The translations under genes were made by a program, and so were the position numbers. From JAXMBX01 sp046349635 (GTDB taxonomy: Bacteria > Planctomycetota > Planctomycetia > Planctomycetales > Planctomycetaceae), in NCBI GenBank assembly GCA_046349635.1, contig JAXMBX010000063.1, positions 1 to 26,089 of the forward strand: DNA of 26,089 nucleotides. Reading direction: 5' to 3'. This document shows positions 7,698-15,095 of the stretch, piece by piece (the first letter of the stretch is position 1; every line of letters begins with the position of its first letter). The notes under the pieces were generated by a model. It worked only from the letters and a program-made list of their open reading frames with translations, was not told the DNA's origin and ran no database searches.

Positions 7698-7767
7698 CGG
7701 AATGCCCTCAACATCAAACGGCTTGACGATATCAAGTCCGGCCGCGGCCTGACAACTCTGTTCCCTT

Positions 7768-10365
7768 TCATCGCATCGTCGCCACGGGATCGATCGGACG
7801 GGATTCCACTCCCATCGTCTCGAGTTGTCGCGACGAAACAGTATGCGTCAGATACGTGTGAGTCATCGTTTCCGCCAGCGCATGCAGATCCGTCGTCAAC
7901 TGTTTCAGGAATTCCCGCAGTTGGATGCGGTCTCGCACTCCGTCGACGGAGGAAAGAGACTCGACATCCGCCAGCCGCAGCGCCGCCTGCGAACTGAGGA
8001 CCAGCTTTTGTTCGGGCCTGCGGACGGCAGCGCTCCCGTCGACATTCAGGCTCCGCAGATGCTCCGCGAGTGCCGCCAGTTGGAAGCCGACCGCGCGAGG
8101 GTTCGTCTCGTCGATCAGGACCAGGTCCAGTACAGGCGCCAGTTGTAGTGTTGTCAGGTAGCGATAACGATAGGTCATCGAACTGTCGGCGATTTCCAGC
8201 ATCGCCTCCAGGCGCGGAAGAAGATCGGTGCTGACGTCGACCAGGAGCCCGTCCAGAATGCGGATCGTCTGCAACGCCCGTTCAATACGGCGTCCGATGT
8301 CGAGGAACCGCCAGCCGGGGCCGCGCGTCATGCTATCCGCCGAGAGTCCGCTGAACGCGGAAATCAGCATCAGCAGTTGATTCAGCGGCAGAAGCGATTC
8401 GCCCAGATCTGCCGCCCCACCCCCGGTTTCCCGGATCATTGGCGGTTGCAGATCGAGTTGATTGATGATTCGCCAACTGTCGATGGAGATCCGGTCCCGC
8501 ACGATTGAGGCGGTGCGGTGGGCCGTCTGCAGCGTGTCGTGCAAACCCCTCTTCCGGCTCGGTTGATACAAAAATGCCCAGACCGCGTCCCGCAGCAAAG
8601 CCCACGCCATCGGGTCTTCCGGTGTGACCATTCCCAGAGGGGATTCCCCCGGCTCATCGAGCGCCACGGTCAGCAGCAGCAACTCCGCAATCCCGGCGGG
8701 CTGCAGTTCGCTCGTCAACCGTGCGATAATGCTTCGCGAATGCCGCACGAATGACTCCGCCCGTTCCATCACCCGCCCCAGCCAGAACAGATGGTCCGCG
8801 GCGCGACTCGGGAGGTCGTTCCCGCTGCGCCGCAACTCCAGCGAGCTCCGGGCCGGACGGAGCAGCGTCACCGTTTCCACGGGCTGGTCAGAAAGAATCC
8901 AGACATCCTTGCTCCGCTGTCCGGCGGCCATCGATTCCGCCAGCATGTCGGCATTCGACGCCGCGCGCGACAGGCCGCCCGGCATCACCTGGTAGTCTCC
9001 GTTCACCGAGACGGCGAACGTTCGGAGTGTGATGTGCCACGGTTCCAGATCCCGTCCCGTCCAGACCGGTGCCGTGGAGCCGCTGACTGCTTCCTGCGCA
9101 ATGAATCGTGCCGGATTCGCCCGCATACGGGACAGCAATTCCGATTTCTGATCTGCGGAGAGGAGCCAACCGTGGTGCGATTGCAGCTTGCGGTGTTCAA
9201 ACGCAGACCGGACGATGAGCTGATCGAGGTGCGTCTCGACGTAGCCCAGGCTGTCCGCATCCGCGCACCACCACGTGCGAGGGGCGTTCAGCTTCAGATT
9301 TTCACCCAGCAGGAACTTACAGATTTCCGGCAGGAAGGCCTGCAACACCGGCGCCTCGAGGAATCCGCTTCCCAGGGCATTTGCGACGACCACCTGGCCG
9401 TCGCGCACGGCTTGGACCAGCCCCGGTATCCCAAACCACGAATTAGGATTCAATTCCAGGGGATCGCAGTCGGCGTCGATCACCCGCCGCAGGATCACGT
9501 CAATCTGCAGCAAACCTCCCAATGTCTTCAGGAACACGCCGTCTCCGCGAACCGTCAGATCACCCCCTTCGACTAGCGTGTATCCGAGGTAACGGGCCAG
9601 ATAGACGTCCTCGAAGTAGCGGGAGCTGCTTGGCCCCGGCGACAGCAGCACCACTCGCGGATTGTCCCGATGGTGGGCCGCCTGGTCATTCAGCGTGTTT
9701 TGCAGCGTTTTGAAGAACGACGCCAAGCGCACCACGTTCAGATTCTGGAAATGCTGCGGCAGTGTCCGCGAGACGACAATCCGGTTCTCGACGGAATAGC
9801 CCGCCCCGGAGGCTCCCTGCCCCCGGTCCCCCAGCAGCAGCCACGTTCCCTGGGAGTCTCGCGCCAGTTGCGCCGCGTAGAAATGGAGAAATGTTCCCGA
9901 CGGGGGAGAAATCCCCACGCAGGGATGCAGATACCCCGGATGCCGGAATAGCAAGTCCGGCGGAATAACACCCGACTTGAGAAGTTCCTGCGGTCCGTAA
10001 ACGTCCGCCAGCAATCGATCCAGCAACCGTGCCCGCTGCCGGACCGCCGTACTCAGTTCTTCCCATTCTGAACGAGCGATCAAGAGGGGAAGGGGATCGA
10101 GTTCCCAGGGACGTTCAAGATCCTGGGAAGCACCGTAAACGTTGTACGTGACCCCATTTTCGCGCAGCAGGCGTCGTGCCTGTTCGGTGCGGTTCGACAA
10201 ACCTTCCGACTGCAGTTCATCCAGGGTTCTCGCCAGCGGTTTCCACGCGGGTCGAATCTCACCCGCCGCGGTCCGCATTTCATCGAACAAATGCGGGGGG
10301 GGGTGATAGCGGTTTGTGAACTCGCCGGCCGGGTGAGCGCTCACCGCACCGGTACTGTCATTCAT
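7768..10365 (-). CDS. Fusion of circularly permuted type 2 ATP-grasp and alpha-E domains
   Basis: 865 residues. Residues 1 to about 505 are a circularly permuted ATP-grasp domain (PF14403; COG2308). Residues about 518-845 are an alpha-E domain (PF04168; COG2307) beginning LPSRAADHLFWLGRVMERAE. The ATP-grasp part aligns by eye along its length with the separate copy at 15096-16592, for example RRV-D--DP, PGLV-A, VANA-G-G and PGGLSR. Key positions differ. EDN at 173-175 of the separate copy is GDR here (179-181). The Lys of IKPANESGGYG is Arg386, and the ESGGYG loop is replaced by EHRKLQ. Asp441 of DLRP is Thr446. This half may therefore be catalytically weak, altered or structural. The gene starts 51 bases after the large transglutaminase gene. 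An ATP-grasp/alpha-E fusion of this length is a known family architecture. Confidence 0.93.
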   Translation of the reverse strand: MNDSTGAVSAHPAGEFTNRYHPPPHLFDEMRTAAGEIRPAWKPLARTLDELQSEGLSNRTEQARRLLRENGVTYNVYGASQDLERPWELDPLPLLIARSEWEELSTAVRQRARLLDRLLADVYGPQELLKSGVIPPDLLFRHPGYLHPCVGISPPSGTFLHFYAAQLARDSQGTWLLLGDRGQGASGAGYSVENRIVVSRTLPQHFQNLNVVRLASFFKTLQNTLNDQAAHHRDNPRVVLLSPGPSSSRYFEDVYLARYLGYTLVEGGDLTVRGDGVFLKTLGGLLQIDVILRRVIDADCDPLELNPNSWFGIPGLVQAVRDGQVVVANALGSGFLEAPVLQAFLPEICKFLLGENLKLNAPRTWWCADADSLGYVETHLDQLIVRSAFEHRKLQSHHGWLLSADQKSELLSRMRANPARFIAQEAVSGSTAPVWTGRDLEPWHITLRTFAVSVNGDYQVMPGGLSRAASNADMLAESMAAGQRSKDVWILSDQPVETVTLLRPARSSLELRRSGNDLPSRAADHLFWLGRVMERAESFVRHSRSIIARLTSELQPAGIAELLLLTVALDEPGESPLGMVTPEDPMAWALLRDAVWAFLYQPSRKRGLHDTLQTAHRTASIVRDRISIDSWRIINQLDLQPPMIRETGGGAADLGESLLPLNQLLMLISAFSGLSADSMTRGPGWRFLDIGRRIERALQTIRILDGLLVDVSTDLLPRLEAMLEIADSSMTYRYRYLTTLQLAPVLDLVLIDETNPRAVGFQLAALAEHLRSLNVDGSAAVRRPEQKLVLSSQAALRLADVESLSSVDGVRDRIQLREFLKQLTTDLHALAETMTHTYLTHTVSSRQLETMGVESRPIDPVATMR

Positions 10366-10385
10366 GATCCTGCCTGCTCCTTATC

Positions 10386-10402
10386 GGACGAGTCATTCGT
10401 CC
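10386..10402 (-). other. Small hairpin in the gap between large transglutaminase and fusion gene
   Basis: A perfect 6-bp inverted repeat, GGACGA/TCGTCC, with a 5-base loop fills much of the 51-base gap between the two coding regions. It has no T tract, so it is unlikely to terminate. It could affect mRNA stability or the translation start of the downstream gene, whose ATG is 20 bases away. Confidence 0.3.
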
Positions 10403-10416
10403 CCGTGAGAGTCGTC

Positions 10417-13400
10417 CTACCCCACACCCGGCATCGTGGCCTTCAGTGGCCTCCGCAAGTCCAGCGTCAACGGATAGTCCGCGTTCAATTCCACCTCTGG
10501 AATCGGACAAGCCCCCGTAGTTTGCCCGATGGGGAAGAATCGTGCCACTCTGCGGCTTTCTGCTTCGTAAGAGTTCACGGGCAACGTGTCGAAGCTTCGA
10601 CCTCCCGGATGGCTCACATGCCACGTGCAACCCCCCATGGAACGGTTGTTCCACGTGTCCACGATATCGAACACGAGGGGGCTGTGGACGCCAATCGTCG
10701 GATGCAGGCAGGAGGGAGGCTGCCAGGCCCGGAACCGCACGCCGGCGACCGCTTCTCCCTGTGTTCCCGTCGGACGCAAGGGAACCCGCCGGCCATTACA
10801 ACTGATGACGTACCGCGGATCGGTCCAGCCCTGGACCCGTACCTGGACACGCTCGACGGATGAATCCACGAACCGTGCCGTGCCTCCGCCTGCCGGTTCT
10901 TCCCCCAGCACGTGCCACGGCTCGATCGCCTGCCGCAGTTCCAGCACAATCCCGCGCTGAGCGACTTTCCCGATCAACGGGAACCGGAACTCAAAATGCG
11001 GATCGAACCAGCCAATATCAAATTCGAATCCCGCCCGCTTCAGGTCAAACAAGACCTCTTCCAGATCCTGCTCCACAAAATGGGGCAGCATGAAGCGGTC
11101 GTGCAGCGTCGTTCCCCAGCGGATCAGCGGCAATTTGTAAGGTGACTGCCAGAAGTGGGCCACGAGAGAGCGGACCAACAACTGTTGTGCCAGGCTCATC
11201 CGTTCGTGCGGAGGCATCTCGAAGCCCCGCAGTTCCACCAGGCCAAGCCGTCCCGAGGCGCTATCCGGCGAGAACAGCTTGTCGATGCAGAATTCCGCGC
11301 GGTGCGTGTTTCCCGTCAGGTCGACCAGCAGATGCCGAAACACCCGGTCCACCAGCCACGAAGGAGTGGGGCCATGGTCGGGCAACTGGGCGCAGGCCGT
11401 TTCCAGTTCGTACAGGCTCTCATGCCGCGCTTCATCGGCCCGCGGCGCCTGGCTCGTCGGGCCGATAAACAACCCAGAGAACAGGTAAGAAAGTGAGGGA
11501 TGGTTGTTCCAGTAGGCCACGAGGCTGCGCAGCAGATCGGGCCTCCGCAGGAAGGGACTCTCGGCGGGAGTCGGTCCCCCCAGGACGATATGATTTCCGC
11601 CCCCGGTTCCTGTGTGCCGACCGTCGATCATGAACTTTTCGGTGCACAGCCGCACCTTCCGCGCTTCTTCGTACAGAGTGTCGGTGTTGTGAACCAGTTC
11701 CCGCCACGACTTCGCCGGCTGCAAGTTGACTTCGATGACGCCCGGATCGGGGGTTACGCCGAAGGATTCCAGCCGGTAATCGCGGGGCGGGGTGTATCCT
11801 TCAATCCGCACCGGCAACTCAAATTGCTCCGCGACAATCTCAATCGCGTGTACCAGATCCAGATAATGTTCCAGCCTGCTTACCGGAGGCATGAAAAGGT
11901 GCAGAATCCCGTCGCGCGATTCCGCGCATAATGCGGTCCGGACGATGTCCGAAGCCGATTCCTGGAATCCCGGCGGGTGCTGGCCGTTTGATTCCGGTTC
12001 CTCGGGAACGGACCACCCTGGGAAATTTGCATCTCCATTGACGTTCACTCCGGCGATCTGCGGGATCCAGACCGCTTCCGCCGTAGGCGCATTCACCAGG
12101 CCTCTCTGGCGTCGCAGCAATTCCTGACGGATGTTCCGCGGCAGTTCCGAACGCTCCGCCAGGGGATCCATCTCCAGCACGTGGGGATAATCCTGCGGTG
12201 CGACCCACGGCAGGGAATCGAGCGGCAGCCGATAGCCCATCGGAGAATCTCCCGGAATCAGGAACATCCGTTCCTGCCGCAGAAACCAGGGCCCAGTTCT
12301 CCAGCGCGGCTGTGTTCCGACCTGGTGAGGACTGGGGCACAGCGGCAGGACATACCCGACCACCTGCTCCAAACCTTTTTCGAAAATTCGTGCCAGCCGC
12401 TCCCTTTCCTCCGGATCCTTCAGGTTCGATTGAATGGGATCGACGTTGACCGGGAGTTTTCGCTCCCGCCACAGGTAATACCAGGAATCTTCGAATCCCG
12501 GGAGAATGTGTGACTGGGTGACTCCCAGTTGTTCGGCGAGGGCCTGCAGGAAGAGCAGGGCTGTCTGTTCTCCGCAGCCATAGTCCTTGTTGTCTTCGGC
12601 CACCAGATCCGAACGAGACCAGATCGGCTCCAGATCGCGCCGCCAGTAGCAATTCAATGCCCACCGGGGCAACGATTCACCGGGATACCATTTCCCCTGG
12701 CCGAAGTGCATCAGGGGGGCGGTCGCGAATCGCTTCGCCAGTCCCCGGAATAATTGTCCCCCGAGTCGCCGTTTGGAAGGGCCGAGGGCCGCTGTGTTCC
12801 ATTCCGGAGCATCCCGGTCATCCATCGATACGAACGTCGGCTCGCCCCCCATGGTCAGGCTGCGAGGCCCTTGTGCGAGAGAGCGGTCCACCCGTTCACC
12901 CAGGCATTCGATCCTCTGCCACTGCTCATCGGTGTAGGGCTTTGTGACGCGCGGGTCTTCGTGAACCCGTGTCACGGACATTTCAAAGTCAAAGTCCACC
13001 TTGCATTCATCGACCCCACCGGTGATCGGTGCGGCAGACTCCGGATCGGGTGTCGCGGCCAATGGGAGATGCCCTTCTCCCGCAAGCAGTCCCGACGTCG
13101 GATCGAGTCCCACCCACCCCGCTCCGGGAAGATAAACTTCCGCCCACGCGTGCAGGTCGCTGAAATCGGTCTCCGAACCCGCCGGGCCATCCAGCGGCTT
13201 CACGTCCGGCTTCAGTTGGATCAGATAACCGGAGACGAATCGCGCCGCCAGTCCCAGGTGACGCAAGGTCTGGACCAAAAGCCAGGCGGAGTCGCGGCAG
13301 GAACCGCTCCGCAGTTCCAATGTTTGTTCGCAGGTCTGCACCCCCGGCTCCAGGCGGATCACGTAGCCCACGGCGTTGTGGACGTACTGATTCAAGTCCA

Positions 13401-13836
13401 CCAGAAAATCGACCGTACCGGTTGCCCGGTCCGGTACGCCGTTCACGAACGCCCGCATCGTCTCCGACATCGGAGTGACCGCCAGATACGGCTGCAACTG
13501 ATGCAACAGGGCCGGGGAGTAATTGAACGGCAGCTCGGTCGCATCCGGCTCCAAAAAGAAGTCGAACGGATTGATGACCGTCAGTTCCGTGATCAACTCC
13601 ACGTTCACGGAAAATTCACGGGTCAGCTCCGGAAAGACCAGTCGGGCCAGGTAGTTTCCATACGGATCCTGCTGCCAGTTCAGGAACTGTTCCTCAGGCT
13701 GGATGTTCAGGGCATAGCTCACCACGGGAGTGCGGCAGTGAGGGGCCGGTCTCAGCCGGATCACCTGCGGGGAAAGTCGCACCGGGCGGTCATAGGTATA
13801 GTGGGTCTTGTGATGCAGTGCAACGCGGATAGTCAT
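10417..13836 (-). CDS. Giant transglutaminase-DUF2126 protein
   Basis: 1139 residues, normal for this architecture. An N-terminal transglutaminase-associated beta domain (about 1-100, MTIRVALHHKTHYTYDRPVR) is followed by a transglutaminase core (about 150-260). Its triad is complete: Cys180 in SGSCRDSAW, His229 in SDLHAW, Asp245 in GWVGLDPTSG. A DUF2126 region (PF09899; COG4196) fills about 300-1139. It contains MGGEPTFVSMDDRDAPEWN, the HTGTGGGNHIVLGG-type glycine-rich stretch, and an FCIDKLFSPDS/GRLGLVELRGFEMPPHERM segment. That last segment resembles acid-residue/substrate positions of glutamine-synthetase or ATP-dependent ligase-like folds, but I cannot assign it. The start at 13836 has AGGA 10 bases upstream. 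It sits between the separate and the fused ATP-grasp/alpha-E modules. Its reaction is unknown; from its context it is predicted to process or attach a peptide. Confidence 0.95.
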   Translation of the reverse strand: MTIRVALHHKTHYTYDRPVRLSPQVIRLRPAPHCRTPVVSYALNIQPEEQFLNWQQDPYGNYLARLVFPELTREFSVNVELITELTVINPFDFFLEPDATELPFNYSPALLHQLQPYLAVTPMSETMRAFVNGVPDRATGTVDFLVDLNQYVHNAVGYVIRLEPGVQTCEQTLELRSGSCRDSAWLLVQTLRHLGLAARFVSGYLIQLKPDVKPLDGPAGSETDFSDLHAWAEVYLPGAGWVGLDPTSGLLAGEGHLPLAATPDPESAAPITGGVDECKVDFDFEMSVTRVHEDPRVTKPYTDEQWQRIECLGERVDRSLAQGPRSLTMGGEPTFVSMDDRDAPEWNTAALGPSKRRLGGQLFRGLAKRFATAPLMHFGQGKWYPGESLPRWALNCYWRRDLEPIWSRSDLVAEDNKDYGCGEQTALLFLQALAEQLGVTQSHILPGFEDSWYYLWRERKLPVNVDPIQSNLKDPEERERLARIFEKGLEQVVGYVLPLCPSPHQVGTQPRWRTGPWFLRQERMFLIPGDSPMGYRLPLDSLPWVAPQDYPHVLEMDPLAERSELPRNIRQELLRRQRGLVNAPTAEAVWIPQIAGVNVNGDANFPGWSVPEEPESNGQHPPGFQESASDIVRTALCAESRDGILHLFMPPVSRLEHYLDLVHAIEIVAEQFELPVRIEGYTPPRDYRLESFGVTPDPGVIEVNLQPAKSWRELVHNTDTLYEEARKVRLCTEKFMIDGRHTGTGGGNHIVLGGPTPAESPFLRRPDLLRSLVAYWNNHPSLSYLFSGLFIGPTSQAPRADEARHESLYELETACAQLPDHGPTPSWLVDRVFRHLLVDLTGNTHRAEFCIDKLFSPDSASGRLGLVELRGFEMPPHERMSLAQQLLVRSLVAHFWQSPYKLPLIRWGTTLHDRFMLPHFVEQDLEEVLFDLKRAGFEFDIGWFDPHFEFRFPLIGKVAQRGIVLELRQAIEPWHVLGEEPAGGGTARFVDSSVERVQVRVQGWTDPRYVISCNGRRVPLRPTGTQGEAVAGVRFRAWQPPSCLHPTIGVHSPLVFDIVDTWNNRSMGGCTWHVSHPGGRSFDTLPVNSYEAESRRVARFFPIGQTTGACPIPEVELNADYPLTLDLRRPLKATMPGVG

Positions 13837-13873
13837 GCAACGTTATTCCTGGGATGTCGACGAAAAGAACTCC

Positions 13874-13945
13874 GACAAAATGCGGTTGGTGATCACACGG
13901 AATCTTGAATTTTTAGAAACCGTGATTCGTCCGGAGCATTTTGTC
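13874..13945 (-). promoter_or_regulatory. Nested inverted repeat in the largest intra-cluster gap
   Basis: A perfect 10-bp outer inverted repeat, GACAAAATGC (13874-13883) and GCATTTTGTC (13936-13945), encloses an inner imperfect one (ATCA-CA-CGG near 13892-13900 with CCGTGAT near 13920-13926). The central loop is AT-rich. It sits in the 182-base gap between the alpha-E and large transglutaminase genes, while other gaps in the cluster are 51-70 bases. It could be an attenuator, an RNA processing or stability element, or an operator. No protein or RNA family is recognised, and there is no U tract for simple termination. Confidence 0.45.
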
Positions 13946-14018
13946 AGATGACTCGTGCATCCCTGCGAAGTTCTCTGGTCCTGCGAGGCGATTTTTATTG
14001 TCCAACGAGTATGCGCCC

Positions 14019-15026
14019 TCAGGCAGACCCGTGTCGCACAAATATTTCCTGTTTTTGGTTCTGTGATTGGCTTGGGGAATGATCGGTCTCAAAAAAGGAT
14101 TCCCGGATGGCATCGCCGACCACGTTTAATTGCGTTTGCAACTGGTCAATGAACTCATGCAGTCCCCCGGCGATAATTTCATCAATATTGGCATAATCCA
14201 ACCCCGCCCGCAGGCGTCCCAGCCGCTGCTCCGCCTTGTTGCTGAACGTCCCGGGAGCGGTTCCCGTGATCGTCAACATCGATTGCTCCGCCCGAGCGAC
14301 GCAGAACCGGATGGCCCGGGGGAAATCCCGGTTCAGGATCAGGAAGTTGGCGACGTTGGTCGGCGTAATTCGTCCATGGATCTGTCGGTACATCTCGAAC
14401 GCGCTCACGCTCTTTAACAGCGATGTCCACTGCAGCGTATCCAGGGGTGTCCCGACGTCCGAGGCATTCGGCAGCAGCAGAAAGTATTTCACGTCCACGA
14501 TTCGCGAAGTCTTGTCCGCACGTTCGAGCATCCGTCCCAGCCTTCGGAAGTGCCAGGCTTCTCCGTGCGACATTGTCGCCTCGGTCACCCCCTCCAGCAC
14601 GTATCCGGCCTGCTTGATCTTTTCGAAAAATTCAAACGTCGCCTCGATGGAATTGTGCGGCTGCTGGGCCGCATTCATGACCATCAGGTAAAACTTGTTC
14701 AGCTCCTCCCACATCGGCGTGCTGATCATTTCCCGGATCGTCCGGGCATTTTCCCGCGCCCCACGCAGGCAGGAGAGGACGCTGTTCGGATTCTCCTCGT
14801 CAAACGTCAGGAACTGGACCACATTTTCCTGAGACGCGAATTTGTATTTTTCGATAAAAGGCTTGTAGTCCCCGGTCGTCTGCACCAGCGGTCCCCACTG
14901 GTCCGTCATCTCGGGACCGAGGTCCAAAGCCATATTCAATTTGACGTCTACAAACCGCGCGACGTTCTCCGCGCGTTCCAGATAGCGACTCATCCAGAAA
15001 ATCGAGTCGGCAACACGGCTTAACAT
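14019..15026 (-). CDS. Alpha-E domain protein (DUF403)
   Basis: 335 residues, the usual length for a stand-alone alpha-E protein (PF04168; COG2307). The all-helical domain starts at once with MLSRVADSIFWMSRYLERAE, the conserved Glu/Arg-bearing first helix. A second similar segment, RRLGRMLERADKTSRIVDV, lies at about residues 162-180. The last 20 residues are a polar Gln/Ser-rich tail. The domain has no assigned reaction; the conserved acidic and basic residues and its constant pairing with permuted ATP-grasps suggest it is a partner or accessory in peptide synthesis (inference). It follows the ATP-grasp gene by 69 bases and is homologous to the C-terminal half of the fusion gene at 7768-10365. 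The upstream sequence has only a weak Shine-Dalgarno, so translation may depend on coupling or another signal. Confidence 0.94.
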   Translation of the reverse strand: MLSRVADSIFWMSRYLERAENVARFVDVKLNMALDLGPEMTDQWGPLVQTTGDYKPFIEKYKFASQENVVQFLTFDEENPNSVLSCLRGARENARTIREMISTPMWEELNKFYLMVMNAAQQPHNSIEATFEFFEKIKQAGYVLEGVTEATMSHGEAWHFRRLGRMLERADKTSRIVDVKYFLLLPNASDVGTPLDTLQWTSLLKSVSAFEMYRQIHGRITPTNVANFLILNRDFPRAIRFCVARAEQSMLTITGTAPGTFSNKAEQRLGRLRAGLDYANIDEIIAGGLHEFIDQLQTQLNVVGDAIRESFFETDHSPSQSQNQKQEIFVRHGSA

Positions 15027-15095
15027 GGTTTCGGGTCTTTCGTCGGCTCAGGCTGGTGTATATCGGAGTTTCAGGAAATCGCTCTGTGGAACAGT

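Noticed and set aside
12754..13908. Plus-strand open frame of 384 codons opposite the large transglutaminase
   Set aside because: The opposite strand encodes the complete N-terminal and transglutaminase domains with catalytic residues; the plus-strand translation has no recognisable domain.
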